NCBI GenBank assembly: GCA_947630175.1
Contig: CANRGJ010000008.1
Location: 62,001 to 126,000 of the forward strand
DNA length: 64,000 nt
Source: an uncultured Ruminiclostridium sp.
GTDB lineage: Bacteria > Bacillota > Clostridia > Oscillospirales > Ruminococcaceae
Direction: 5' to 3'
In this document: positions 17,489 through 26,955 of the stretch, one piece after another
Layout of the letters: every line of letters begins with the position of its first letter
How positions within the stretch are numbered: the stretch's first letter is position 1
Program-made: the position numbers and the translations under genes
Notes under the pieces: model-generated
What the model saw: the letters and a program-made list of their open reading frames with translations, nothing else
Told to the model about the DNA's origin: nothing
Database searches by the model: none

Positions 17489-17845
17489 GTGTCTAATCAT
17501 AACATCAGCCGTCTCACCGAGGACGTTAAAAGAGAAATATCCGTAGCTATGACTCAGCTGAAAGACAAGCATGTTTCCCAAGGGATAGTGACTGTCACAA
17601 GAGTTGAGCTTACAAATGATTTGAGCTACTGCAAGGTGTATGTCAGCGCGATGGGCGGAGCAAAGACCGCCGAGGCGGTAAAGACACTGCAAAAGGCGGA
17701 AGGCTTTTTCAAGCGGCAGATAAACGCCCGCATAAAAATGCGGAAAATGCCTGAGATAACCTTTATTGCGGACGATTCTCTGGATTATTACGAAAAGATA
17801 AACAACATCATAGCAGGATTGCCGGAGTCGGATAAGGAAAGCTGA
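17489..17845 (+). CDS. rbfA: 30S ribosome-binding factor RbfA
   Basis: RbfA is a KH-fold cold-shock factor that helps mature the 16S rRNA 5' end. The protein is 118 residues with ISRLTEDVKREISVAM, the LTNDLSYCKVYVS strand pair and the C-terminal MRKMPEITFIADDSLDYYEKI. The start is a GTG at 17489 with GGGGG upstream. A longer in-frame reading would begin inside the repeat at 17320-17471 and translate it, which is not plausible. Confidence 0.95.
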   Translation: MSNHNISRLTEDVKREISVAMTQLKDKHVSQGIVTVTRVELTNDLSYCKVYVSAMGGAKTAEAVKTLQKAEGFFKRQINARIKMRKMPEITFIADDSLDYYEKINNIIAGLPESDKES

Positions 17846-17941
17846 AATCCCGCCTACGGAACAATTTCGGACAGAAGTTAAAAAATGCTCCCGCATTATA
17901 GGAGCGCGCGAGCCGCACAGCGGCGAAAGGATCTCTCAACA

Positions 17942-18901
17942 ATGAACAAAGCCACCAACATCACTCTGGAGCAAGCGGCGGAGCTTATCCGCCAAAACGA
18001 CGATTTTCTCATTCTCTCCCACGCAAATCCCGACGGGGACACCTTCGGCTGTTCATACAGCCTTTGCGGAGCATTGCAAAGCATAGGAAAGCGGGCGAGG
18101 ATAGCCTGCGCAGACCCCCTGTCACAGCGTTTTTCCTATATGAAAAAGGCAGTAATACCGCAGGAGTTTGAGGAAAAGACCATAATTTCCGTTGACGTGG
18201 CGGACAAGGCGCTTTTAGGAAAATTGGAGGAGGTCTACGGCGATAAGGTGGATCTGGCTATCGACCACCACCTTTCCCATGTTCCTTTTGCAAAGCACGT
18301 TTACGTTGACGACACCGCCGCCGCAGCGTCTGAGATAATATACGACCTGATACAGCTTTTAGGCGCAGATTTGAACGAGAATATCGCCGTCTGCCTTTAC
18401 ACGGGGATAGCCACCGACACAGGCTGTTTCAAATACGGCAGTACCACCCGCCTTACTCACGAAAAGGCGGGAAAGCTGATAGACTGCGGCTTTGATATGG
18501 GAGCGCTGAACTACGTTCTATTCGATATGAAATCCAAGGCGAGAATTTTGCTGGAGCAGAAGGTTCTGCAGGATATGGAATTTTTCGCCGACGACAAGGG
18601 CGCGATAGTCGTCCTGACGGAAGAGCTGATGAACAGCGTGGACAGCGAGGACATAAACGGCATTTCCTCCCTGCCCCGTGAGATAGAGGGAGTTGAGGTC
18701 GGCGTCGTGCTGAAACAGCGCGAGGACGGCTGGAAAGCCTCAATGCGTTCCAACAACGTGAACGTTCAGGAGGTATGCGGACTGTTCGGCGGCGGCGGAC
18801 ATATCAGAGCCGCGGGCTGTTCCTTCAAGAATATGACCGCCGAGGAGGCAAAAGCGCAGATAATAAAAGCCGTCACTGATGCGATAAATAATCTGAAATG
18901 A
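17942..18901 (+). CDS. nrnA: DHH-family phosphoesterase, NrnA-type oligoribonuclease/pAp phosphatase
   Basis: NrnA-type enzymes degrade short RNA and DNA oligomers and dephosphorylate pAp in the cytoplasm. The 319-residue protein has the DHH domain with HANPDGDT (His27, Asp31, Asp33), the DHHLSH motif near 119 and a DHHA1 domain with GGGGHIRAAG. Its place after rbfA and before truB is standard in Firmicutes. The ATG at 17942 has AAAGGAT upstream; an earlier ATG at 17885 gives a non-conserved extension. The stop overlaps truB (ATGA). Confidence 0.92.
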   Translation: MNKATNITLEQAAELIRQNDDFLILSHANPDGDTFGCSYSLCGALQSIGKRARIACADPLSQRFSYMKKAVIPQEFEEKTIISVDVADKALLGKLEEVYGDKVDLAIDHHLSHVPFAKHVYVDDTAAAASEIIYDLIQLLGADLNENIAVCLYTGIATDTGCFKYGSTTRLTHEKAGKLIDCGFDMGALNYVLFDMKSKARILLEQKVLQDMEFFADDKGAIVVLTEELMNSVDSEDINGISSLPREIEGVEVGVVLKQREDGWKASMRSNNVNVQEVCGLFGGGGHIRAAGCSFKNMTAEEAKAQIIKAVTDAINNLK

Positions 18902-19791
18902 ACGGCATAATCTGCATTTACAAGGAAAAGGGCTGGACGTCCTTTGACGTTGTGGCAAAGGCGAGGGGAATTTTCTCCACGAAAAAGATAGGTCACGGCG
19001 GAACTCTCGACCCTATGGCGGAGGGAGTTTTGCCCCTGTTCGTTGGAAACGCCGCAAAAGCCGCCGATTTCTGCCCCGACGAGGGAAAGGAGTATAAGGC
19101 GGGATTTAAGCTGGGGCTTACAACCGACACGGAAGACGTTACGGGAAAGATACTTTCCCAAAGCGATAAAATAATTGATAAAAAAACTCTGCTTGACGCC
19201 GCGGAGGGATTTAAGGGGGAGATAATGCAGACCCCGCCTATGTATTCCGCCGTAAAAATAAACGGACAGCGGCTTTACGCCCTTGCAAGGCAGGGGATAG
19301 AGGTGGAGCGCAAGTCCCGACCCGTCACTATATACGAGTTAAGCATAGATGAATACGAAAACAACGAGGGCGTGATGACGGTGTCCTGCTCAAAAGGCAC
19401 CTACATACGCACCCTGATAAGCGATATAGGGAAAAAAACAGGCGCAGGCGCCGTTATGACCAGCCTCGTCCGCACTCGTTCAGGCATTTTCACCCTGAGC
19501 GACTGCTACAAGCTCTCTCAGCTTGAGGGAAAGACGGCGGAGGAACTGGAACAGCTTCTTATCCCCGTGGGAAAGCTGTACGAGGCATTGCCAAAGGCAA
19601 AGCTGGACGAGGTACAGACGAGAATGTTCCTCAACGGCGTGGTGCTTGACGCAAACAGGATCTCACTTGACCGCCTTTATGACGGAAATTATTATATAGA
19701 AAGCGCAGAGGGCGCATTTTTAGGAGTAGGCAGAACGGACGGCGATTCCCTTAAAGTCCTGCGCCGCTTCATCACTACGGAGGCAAAATGA
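18898..19791 (+). CDS. truB: tRNA pseudouridine-55 synthase
   Basis: TruB converts U55 to pseudouridine in the T loop of tRNAs. The 297-residue protein shows the catalytic Asp38 in GHGGTLDPMAEGVLP, the YSAVKINGQRLYALAR motif and the SCSKGTYIRTLISDIG segment. It overlaps both neighbours by four bases (ATGA at each junction), so nrnA, truB and ribF are probably translated in a coupled series. Confidence 0.96.
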   Translation: MNGIICIYKEKGWTSFDVVAKARGIFSTKKIGHGGTLDPMAEGVLPLFVGNAAKAADFCPDEGKEYKAGFKLGLTTDTEDVTGKILSQSDKIIDKKTLLDAAEGFKGEIMQTPPMYSAVKINGQRLYALARQGIEVERKSRPVTIYELSIDEYENNEGVMTVSCSKGTYIRTLISDIGKKTGAGAVMTSLVRTRSGIFTLSDCYKLSQLEGKTAEELEQLLIPVGKLYEALPKAKLDEVQTRMFLNGVVLDANRISLDRLYDGNYYIESAEGAFLGVGRTDGDSLKVLRRFITTEAK

Positions 19792-20693
19792 CAGATATTA
19801 CCGCTAATGGCGCTTTCAGCCGCAAAACGGCGGTGGCGCTGGGATTTTTTGACGGTCTGCATCTGGGGCATATCGAGGTCATACGGCAGGCTTTGATGAA
19901 AACCGAATATCCCTCCGTGGTGTTCACCTTCAACGAAAATACCCCGCTGCCCAAATTCAGAACGGAAGAAAAGATAATCACCCACGATATGAAGCTGTTC
20001 CTGCTGGACAGGGCAGGCGTTGACCATATCTACGCCCCCGACTTCAACGACGTGAAGAATATGACGGCGGAGCAGTTCGTCAGCGAGATACTTGTGAAGA
20101 AGCTGAATGCGGGCTTTGTTTCCTGCGGCTACGATTTTCGCTTTGCAAAAGGCGGTCAGGCGGACGCAGACGCCCTGCGCAGACTTTGTCAGCCTTTGGG
20201 AATAGAAGTATGCGTAGTCCCCGCCGTTCGGATAAACGGCGAAACGGTAAGCTCCACCCTGATAAGAAAGCTGATAAAAAGCGGCGAGATAGAAAAGGCG
20301 AACGAGCTTTTAGGCTACGAGCTGACCTATTCGCTGGAAGTGGTACACGGCAAGAAAAACGGCAGGAAAATGGGCTTTCCCACCATAAACCAGCTTATCC
20401 CCGACGGAATGGCGGTGCCGAAATTTGGCGTTTACAAAAGCATAACCTTTGCCGAGGGAAAGGAATACCCCTCCGTCACCAACATAGGCGTCCGCCCCAC
20501 GGTGACCCTTGAAAAAGGGGAGATACGCCGTCCCGTTATGGAAACGCACATCATCGGCTTTGAGGGGGACTTGTACGGCAAAACGGTTTTAGTTTCTCTG
20601 TGCGGTTATATGCGGGAGGAACGGAAGTTCAGCGGCTTTGACGAGCTTAAAGAACAGCTTTCCAAGGACAAGGAGACCGCCGTCAGAAAATAA
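19788..20693 (+). CDS. ribF: Bifunctional riboflavin kinase/FAD synthetase
   Basis: RibF phosphorylates riboflavin to FMN and adenylates it to FAD. The 301-residue protein has the N-terminal nucleotidyltransferase domain with GFFDGLHLGHIEVI and the SSTLIRKLI motif, and the C-terminal kinase domain with KMGFPTINQ and the TNIGVRPTV strand. It ends the translation operon. It also makes FAD, the donor used by the ApbE encoded earlier in the window. Confidence 0.96.
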   Translation: MTDITANGAFSRKTAVALGFFDGLHLGHIEVIRQALMKTEYPSVVFTFNENTPLPKFRTEEKIITHDMKLFLLDRAGVDHIYAPDFNDVKNMTAEQFVSEILVKKLNAGFVSCGYDFRFAKGGQADADALRRLCQPLGIEVCVVPAVRINGETVSSTLIRKLIKSGEIEKANELLGYELTYSLEVVHGKKNGRKMGFPTINQLIPDGMAVPKFGVYKSITFAEGKEYPSVTNIGVRPTVTLEKGEIRRPVMETHIIGFEGDLYGKTVLVSLCGYMREERKFSGFDELKEQLSKDKETAVRK

Positions 20694-20795
20694 AATGTCA
20701 AATAACAATCACCTTATTGTCACTTATATATGATATTATATCAACGTTGCAGTTGTTTAAGAATATCGCCGTTTAACGGCGGGAAGGAAAAATAA

Positions 20796-21791
20796 ATGAT
20801 AGAGGTAAAAAATCTTACCAAACAGTACGGCAGCAAGACGGCTGTCAACAACATCAGCTTTTCCGTCAACGAGGGGGAGATTCTGGGCTTTCTTGGTCCC
20901 AACGGCGCAGGGAAGTCCACTACAATGAATATGCTGACAGGCTACATCTCCTCCACCTCGGGAACGGCGCTGATAAACGGGATAGACATTCTGGAGGACC
21001 CTATCGCCGCAAAGAAGTGCATAGGCTATCTCCCCGAAAAGCCGCCTGTTTACGGCGATATGACTGTGAGGGAATATCTGAACTTCGTTTACAAGCTGAA
21101 AAAGAGCAAGCTTCCTCGTGAAAGCCATTTGGCGGAAATATGCGAGCTTGTCAAGATAACCGACGTGCAGAACCGCCTTATCCGCAATCTTTCAAAGGGC
21201 TATCAGCAGCGTGTGGGCTTTGCTCAGGCGCTGGTGGGAAATCCGGGAGTGCTGATACTGGACGAGCCGACGGTAGGTCTTGACCCCAAGCAGATAATCG
21301 AGATACGCACGCTGATAAAACGCCTTGGAAAGCACCACACGGTGATACTTTCCTCCCACATTCTCCCCGAAGTGCAGGCGGTATGCGACAGGATAGTGGT
21401 AATAAGCAGCGGCAGCATAGTGGCAAACGACACCACCGACGCCCTTGCGAGAAACCTTTCCGCCGACCATAAGCTGGTAGTTCGCACCGAGGGCAACAGC
21501 GAGGAGATAAGAAAGCTGCTTTCCTCTATCCCCGGAATGGAGCGTGTCCACGTGAACCGTGAGGCGGAACCGGGCGTGTGGGAATACTTCCTTGAGGCGG
21601 CGCAGGACAGGGATATCCGCCGCGACGTATCCAAAAAGCTGTCCTCACGCAACTACCCTATCCTGATGATGAGGTCCAACGAGCTTACTCTTGAAGAAAT
21701 ATTCCTCAAGCTCACCACAGGCGATACCTACGGCACCGCCGAAAAATATGAAAGAACTTTGGATAAGCACGAAAAGGGAGGCGGTAAATAA
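20796..21791 (+). CDS. ABC transporter ATP-binding protein (GldA-like)
   Basis: This 331-residue ATPase has Walker A GPNGAGKST at 34-42, signature LSKGYQQR and Walker B VLILDEPTVGLD. The extra C-terminal domain after about residue 230 is typical of ABC-2 exporters. With the next three genes it forms a Gld-type ABC system as found in many Clostridia; despite the name, gliding is not implied and the substrate is unknown. GGGAAGGAAA lies upstream. The stop overlaps the next start by one base (TAATG). Confidence 0.88.
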   Translation: MIEVKNLTKQYGSKTAVNNISFSVNEGEILGFLGPNGAGKSTTMNMLTGYISSTSGTALINGIDILEDPIAAKKCIGYLPEKPPVYGDMTVREYLNFVYKLKKSKLPRESHLAEICELVKITDVQNRLIRNLSKGYQQRVGFAQALVGNPGVLILDEPTVGLDPKQIIEIRTLIKRLGKHHTVILSSHILPEVQAVCDRIVVISSGSIVANDTTDALARNLSADHKLVVRTEGNSEEIRKLLSSIPGMERVHVNREAEPGVWEYFLEAAQDRDIRRDVSKKLSSRNYPILMMRSNELTLEEIFLKLTTGDTYGTAEKYERTLDKHEKGGGK

Positions 21792-22495
21792 TGCTTGCTA
21801 TAATGAAGCGTGAGCTTTTGTCCTATTTCACTTCTCCGCTGGGCTATGTTTTCATAGCGGTATTTTACCTGTTTTCGGGGGTGTTCCTCTATCTGTTCAC
21901 GCTGTATAATCAGTCAACCGATATGGGCTCGGTGTACACGGGAATGTTTTTCGTAATGCTGATAATGATACCCGTACTCACAATGCGCCTTATGGCGGAG
22001 GAAAACAAGCAGAAAACGGATCAGCTCCTGCTCACCTCTCCCGTCAGTCTGCCCCGCCTTGTAATGGGAAAATTTCTTTCCGCATTCTGCATACTGCTGA
22101 TATGTGTGATGATATTCGTGGTATATGGCATAATGCTCAGCGCCTTTGCGGACGTGAACTGGGCGATAATCTGGGGAAATATCGTGGGAATGTTATTGCT
22201 TGGCTCTCTTTGTATTTCGTCGGGACTTTTCGTTTCCACCCTGACGGAAAATCAGATGATAGCCGCAATAGGCTCCATAGGCATAAACATAGCCTTTATT
22301 CTTGTGGATTCTTTCGCCTCGGTAATGCCCTTTAAGTTTTTGCAGGACGTGTTCTATTCGCTGTCCTTCTATTCCCGCTACAATGAATTTACGATAGGTA
22401 TATTCAGCCTGTCAAACATATTCTTCTTTGTAAGCGTGGCGTTCGTGTTCCTGTTCCTCACCGTAAGGGTGCTGGAAAAGCGCAGATGGGCATGA
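21791..22495 (+). CDS. ABC-2 type permease (GldF-like)
   Basis: This 234-residue membrane protein has six hydrophobic segments and begins MLAIMKRELLSYFTSPLGYVF, a start shared by GldF-type permeases. It contains the loop TMRLMAEENKQKTDQLLLTSPVS typical of ABC-2 permeases. It partners the ATPase just upstream, with which it overlaps by one base, and the GldG-like protein downstream. Confidence 0.87.
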   Translation: MLAIMKRELLSYFTSPLGYVFIAVFYLFSGVFLYLFTLYNQSTDMGSVYTGMFFVMLIMIPVLTMRLMAEENKQKTDQLLLTSPVSLPRLVMGKFLSAFCILLICVMIFVVYGIMLSAFADVNWAIIWGNIVGMLLLGSLCISSGLFVSTLTENQMIAAIGSIGINIAFILVDSFASVMPFKFLQDVFYSLSFYSRYNEFTIGIFSLSNIFFFVSVAFVFLFLTVRVLEKRRWA

Positions 22496-22531
22496 TCTGA
22501 CAAAGCAAAATTACTTCGGAAGGAAATATAT

Positions 22532-24169
22532 ATGAGCAAGGAAAACAACGAAAACAACATAAAGGACGAGGAGATAAGGTCGGAGGAAACCGTTGAAGCG
22601 GCGGCTGAAAATGCCGCCGAGGAAAAAAGCGGCAAACCCGAAAAATCCAAAAAGCCCTCCTCAAAAGGCAAGCGCCTTAAGCACGGAGCCTTGGCGGTGA
22701 CGTTCACCGTGTTCTTCGTGGCAGCAGTTGTGCTGATAAACATTATCTTCAATATGGTGCTGGACAGGTTCGACATTGCCGCCGACCTTTCGGATAAGTC
22801 CTTCTACTCCATATCGGAGGAGACTTCCTCTTATCTTGCGGGATTGGACGATGAAATTTCCATAGTCGTCACCGCCGAGGAAGAGCCTTTTGAGAGCAGC
22901 TATGAATATTACAAGCAGGTAAGCGAGATAACAAAGCGTGTTGCGGGAGCAAACCCCCGTTTTACACTGCAATATCTCGACCTGGACGAAAACCCCACCT
23001 TCTATTCCAAATACGGGAATAACCTTAATATGGGCGACATAATCGTAGAGTCCGCCAAGACGGGCAGACACGTTATAGTGACAGGTCAGGATTATCTTTC
23101 CCCCAAATATTACGTAAACGGCGAGGAGACCACCGCCGCCGAGTATCAGATGTACTATCAAATGGGCTACGGTCAGTACGTTTCCGTGGAATATTATGCG
23201 GCGGCTGAAAAGTGCCTGCTTTCCGCCATAATGAACGTCACCAACGAGGACCCCGTGAGAGTGGCTTTTCTTGTGGGCTACGGCGTGAATGCCGCCCCCG
23301 ATGCGCTCAGCTCCTTGCTGGAGGACAACACCTATACTGTGGAAACCATTGATATACAAAACGTTGAGACCATAGACAGCGACATAGATTTTGCAGTTAT
23401 CTGCGCTCCCCTTTACGACTACACCACAGACGACATAAACAAGCTGGATATGTGGCTTGACAACGGGGGAAAATACGACAAGAACCTGATGTTCATTCCC
23501 AGCGTTCAGGTGGACGAAATGCCAAACCTGAACAAGTACCTCAACGACTGGGGACTTTCACTGGGAAGCGGCTTTGTTTATCAGACAAACACGGATTACG
23601 GCTTCAGCGCATCTCCCACATATCAGCAGTTACAGCTTGACGACAGCGATTACGCCGAGGGGATAGACGTGAACACAAAGTCCACTCAGGGCGACGGACT
23701 GAAGCCAATAACCCTGCTGTTCGACGAATACAGCAACTACCAGACCCAGAGCATAATCTCCTCTTACGACGGCGCAGTCATCGCTCCCTTTGACAGAGGC
23801 GACTGGGACCCATCACAGGCGGAGGACAGCGGCAGCTATATCGTTGCGGCGGAAGCGTACAAGTCCTTCTACGACCAGCTTGACCCGCACAGGAGCCGCA
23901 TTTTCGTAATAGGCGGCGAATATTTTGTAGACGCCACCTTCCTCACCTCCACCTATCTGAACAACGCCGACATTATCCTCAGCATATTCAACAATGCCAG
24001 CGGCAAGGAGGACGTTGAAGTAACGGTAGTGCCGCAGGTATTCGGCGCAGCGACCTATGAGATAACAGGCTCGCAGGCTCAGCTCATCACCATAATTTTT
24101 GCAGTGATAGTTCCTCTTGTAGTCATTGCGGTGGGAGTTGTTGTGATAGTCCGCCGCAAGCGCCGTTAA
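22532..24169 (+). CDS. GldG-family ABC auxiliary protein
   Basis: This 545-residue protein has an acidic, Glu-rich N-terminal tail (about 1-50), a membrane anchor (about 52-75), a large extracytoplasmic region of the ABC_transp_aux/GldG type, and a second membrane segment at the C terminus followed by RRKRR. GldG proteins are thought to act with GldA and GldF outside the membrane. The charged cytoplasmic tail is longer than I would expect. GGAAGGAAA precedes the ATG. Confidence 0.85.
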   Translation: MSKENNENNIKDEEIRSEETVEAAAENAAEEKSGKPEKSKKPSSKGKRLKHGALAVTFTVFFVAAVVLINIIFNMVLDRFDIAADLSDKSFYSISEETSSYLAGLDDEISIVVTAEEEPFESSYEYYKQVSEITKRVAGANPRFTLQYLDLDENPTFYSKYGNNLNMGDIIVESAKTGRHVIVTGQDYLSPKYYVNGEETTAAEYQMYYQMGYGQYVSVEYYAAAEKCLLSAIMNVTNEDPVRVAFLVGYGVNAAPDALSSLLEDNTYTVETIDIQNVETIDSDIDFAVICAPLYDYTTDDINKLDMWLDNGGKYDKNLMFIPSVQVDEMPNLNKYLNDWGLSLGSGFVYQTNTDYGFSASPTYQQLQLDDSDYAEGIDVNTKSTQGDGLKPITLLFDEYSNYQTQSIISSYDGAVIAPFDRGDWDPSQAEDSGSYIVAAEAYKSFYDQLDPHRSRIFVIGGEYFVDATFLTSTYLNNADIILSIFNNASGKEDVEVTVVPQVFGAATYEITGSQAQLITIIFAVIVPLVVIAVGVVVIVRRKRR

Positions 24170-24200
24170 AATCAACCAAAGGAAATTTTATCGAACCGAT

Positions 24201-25712
24201 ATGAAGATCAACACAAAAAGCAAGAATTTTCAGATAATCCTCTTTTCCGTGATAGGGATAGCGGTATTGGGACTTGTAGTGCTTTTCCTCACCCTCACCG
24301 CCCCTAAGGAGGAAGAGGAGGAAGAAGAAAACGTCACCACCACGACGACGATAGACCCCGCCCTTGTGATGCAGCCCGACGAAATATCAGGCGACGTGCA
24401 GAAGATAACGGTGGAAAACTCCACGGGAAAATATTCCATTTCCCTTAAAGGGGAGGGGGACGACGCTCACTGGGTAATAGACGGCAGTGACGTCGACGAA
24501 AATCTGTTATCCCAGAGCAATCTTCAGTCCGCCGCGGACGCACTGACGGATATGACCGCCCGTTCGCTGATAGAGGAAAAGCCCGCCGACCTTTCCGCTT
24601 ACGGACTGGATAAGCCTCAGGCAAAAGTCACCGCAGAATATGAGCAGGGAAGTATGACCCTGCTGATAGGCGGCACTGTTACCAGCGGAGCTGCAAATTA
24701 CGTTATGATAGAGGGCGGAAACGCCGTATATTCCTATTATACCTATCTTATAAAGTCCTTTATCGAAAACGATGAGATGAGCTTTATAAACACGCAGGCA
24801 ATGCCCAACTACGACAACGAGACTCAGCCTCAGATAACCAAGATAACCGTCACCCGCAAGGATATGGAAAAGCCGCTGATAATTGAGTCATTGCCCGACG
24901 TTCCCGAGGGAAGCGACAGCATACAGGTGTATGCTTACACCTTCACCTCTCCCACGGACGTATATCTTGACCTGGGAACGGGAACGGAGTTTCTTTACGC
25001 CATATTCGGACTTACGGCGCAAAAAGCGGTATATCTTGAGGATACCGACGAAACGAGAGCCGCAACGGGGCTTGACGACCCGTTCTGCGAGGTGGACGTG
25101 CTGGCGGGGGACACCATTTATCGCCTTTATATCGGAGACGCAGTCACCGAGGAGGTCACCGATGAGGAAACAGGCGTCACCAAGACCGAGATAGTGGGCT
25201 ACTACGGTATCAGCAACAAGGTTCCCGGTGTTATTTACCTTTTCTCCCCCGACGATCTGGTATGGGTGACTATGGAGATAAACACATATATGTCAAAAAT
25301 GTTCCTCGTACCGTACATTTACGACGTGGACAACGTTCATTATCACGACGATGAAACTGACTTCACCGTAAAGATAACCGGCAACAACGAAGAAAACGCA
25401 ATGTATATGGACGGCGAGGAGGTCGACGCAGAAAGGTTTCGTTCCTTCTATCAGTTCCTTGTTTCCTGCAGGGGCGAGGAGCTTTACACCGACGAGGCGA
25501 GGGGCGATTTCATAGCGGAATTTACCTATACCTACGAGGACGAGCGTGAGCCTGATACGGTTTCATTCTACTACGCTCCCGACGGGGAAAGAAGCATTAT
25601 TATAGCGATAAACGACGTGAATGTGTTCACTACTAAGTGGAATTATCAGGTGCGCTTGCGGGAAAACGCAAAAGCGTTCCTTGACGGCGGAGATATAGTA
25701 AACAATTATTAA
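24201..25712 (+). CDS. DUF4340 domain-containing membrane-anchored protein
   Basis: This 503-residue protein has an N-terminal membrane anchor (about 9-31), a short acidic and Thr-rich linker (EEEEEEENVTTTTT) and a long extracytoplasmic beta-rich region with the DUF4340 opening seen after GldG genes: ITVENSTGKYSISLKG...WVIDG. It is the usual last partner of Gld-type ABC operons. Its function is unknown. GGAAA precedes the ATG 31 bp after the GldG-like stop. Confidence 0.83.
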   Translation: MKINTKSKNFQIILFSVIGIAVLGLVVLFLTLTAPKEEEEEEENVTTTTTIDPALVMQPDEISGDVQKITVENSTGKYSISLKGEGDDAHWVIDGSDVDENLLSQSNLQSAADALTDMTARSLIEEKPADLSAYGLDKPQAKVTAEYEQGSMTLLIGGTVTSGAANYVMIEGGNAVYSYYTYLIKSFIENDEMSFINTQAMPNYDNETQPQITKITVTRKDMEKPLIIESLPDVPEGSDSIQVYAYTFTSPTDVYLDLGTGTEFLYAIFGLTAQKAVYLEDTDETRAATGLDDPFCEVDVLAGDTIYRLYIGDAVTEEVTDEETGVTKTEIVGYYGISNKVPGVIYLFSPDDLVWVTMEINTYMSKMFLVPYIYDVDNVHYHDDETDFTVKITGNNEENAMYMDGEEVDAERFRSFYQFLVSCRGEELYTDEARGDFIAEFTYTYEDEREPDTVSFYYAPDGERSIIIAINDVNVFTTKWNYQVRLRENAKAFLDGGDIVNNY

Positions 25713-25745
25713 AAACGGCAATTTTCAGGAAAAGGAGAATACACC

Positions 25746-26027
25746 ATGGCAGAGCAGAAATTTTTCACCTACAAAGGATTTCCCCTTGTGCGCAAGGGCA
25801 AACAGATCTATTACGGCAATATGAGCGACGAAACGGTCGCGGCTTTGCAGATAATGTCCACAAGGGAAGTGAACGGGCTCCAGGTGGCGGACAGGGTAAA
25901 GGTATTTCTTATGCTCACCGACACTGAGGGCGTTGACGCCAGCGAAACGATAAAGAAAAGCTGCGAGAGAAACGGACTGTATGACGCTCTTGACGTGGCG
26001 TATGTGTGGCTTTCAAGGTCAGCGTGA
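25746..26027 (+). CDS. Small conserved hypothetical protein
   Basis: I do not recognise this 93-residue protein. It is soluble, with a beta-rich N-terminal half (FFTYKGFPLVRKGKQIYYGN) and a helical C-terminal half. It has a strong AAAGGAG site and follows the ABC cluster by 33 bp in the same direction, so it is probably co-transcribed. The opening resembles small proteins that sit near ABC operons in ruminococci, but this is recall only. Confidence 0.72.
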   Translation: MAEQKFFTYKGFPLVRKGKQIYYGNMSDETVAALQIMSTREVNGLQVADRVKVFLMLTDTEGVDASETIKKSCERNGLYDALDVAYVWLSRSA

Positions 26028-26214
26028 TCTGCGTTTGTTAACGCAGTTGACAAACGTTATGAGAAAAATCTCTGTTGGGTCCTCATAAGCTCCCTTTTTG
26101 TCGGATCAGCTTTGCTTACGAAATTGCAAATACGTTTAAATCGCATTTGTGATTTCTGCGCCGATAATGGGCGGCAAAGCCCCAAAATTTTTCTTTGTTA
26201 AGTTTTTGACAAAT

Positions 26215-26250
26215 AAAAGGACTTCAGTTATTTCCTGAAGTCCTTTTTAT
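26215..26250. terminator. Bidirectional terminator between the ABC cluster and sigF
   Basis: AAAAGGACTTCAG and CTGAAGTCCTTTTT form a 13-bp stem with an A-run and a T-run on either side. It serves the convergent small gene and sigF. The rest of 26028-26214 shows no gene. Confidence 0.88.
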
Positions 26251-26301
26251 ATATGAACATCCTTCGAGTTGCGCCGTGCGAAGGCTGTTTGCGGCAAAAC
26301 C

Positions 26302-26955
26302 CTACGAACTTAACATCTCTTTCAGCATAAGAAGTATCTTTTTTTCCCGCCGTGATACCTGTACCTGCGACATTCCCAGCAATCTGCCCGTTTCGCTCTG
26401 GGTCTTGTCCTCCCAGAACCTCAGCCAGAGCAGCCGCCTGTCCTCGCCGTCCAGAACGCTCATACATTGCTGTAAGGCGATATGCTCGGTAAGGGCGGAC
26501 TGCTGAGGAGCAACGGGGATATCAAATTCTCCTCCCTCGTCGTCAAAGCCTGTCAGCGAAACGGGCGGAACAGCGGCGGCGACCGCCTCTCCCGCCTGCT
26601 CAAGGGAAACGCCCAGTGCGCTCGCTATGTCGGAAAGGCGCGGTTCCTCACCTTTTTTCCTAAGCTGCTCCTGCGCCCTTGCCGCCTTGAGGGAAAGCTC
26701 TTTCAGGCTCCTGCTAACCTTGACCGTTCCTCCGTCCCTGAACAGCCGTTTTATCTCCCCTAAAATGACGGGAACGGCATAGGTGGAGAATTTCAAGCCC
26801 CTGCTTTCGTCAAAGCCGTTGGCGGCTTTCACCAGCCCCTCACAGCCTGCGGCGAAAAGCTCCTCGTACTCTATCCCACGCCCCCTGAAACGGGCGGCGA
26901 GAGAATGTACCAGTCCCAGATTGTTTTGAACAAAGGTATCGTCCAGCTTATTCAT
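26302..26955 (-). CDS. sigF: Forespore RNA polymerase sigma factor SigF
   Basis: SigF is the first forespore-specific sigma factor of endospore formers. The protein of about 217 residues has region 2 (NLGLVHSLAARF, EYEELFAAGCEGLVKA), the GEIKRLFRDGG segment, region 3 (LSDIASALGVS) and region 4 (WEDKTQSETGRLLGMSQVQVSR). Together with spoIIAB and spoIIAA just upstream it forms the classic operon. The reading could also begin at a GTG at 26964; the ATG at 26955 overlaps the spoIIAB stop region. SigG is excluded mainly by the operon context. Confidence 0.93.
   Translation of the reverse strand: MNKLDDTFVQNNLGLVHSLAARFRGRGIEYEELFAAGCEGLVKAANGFDESRGLKFSTYAVPVILGEIKRLFRDGGTVKVSRSLKELSLKAARAQEQLRKKGEEPRLSDIASALGVSLEQAGEAVAAAVPPVSLTGFDDEGGEFDIPVAPQQSALTEHIALQQCMSVLDGEDRRLLWLRFWEDKTQSETGRLLGMSQVQVSRREKKILLMLKEMLSS

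Noticed and set aside
20717-20742. Possible promoter before the Gld-type ABC genes
   Set aside because: TTGTCA is present, but the A/T-rich -10 candidates are only 11-14 bp away, outside normal spacing.
26228-26467. Minus-strand frame overlapping the sigF end and terminator
   Set aside because: It runs across the bidirectional terminator and overlaps conserved sigF codons.
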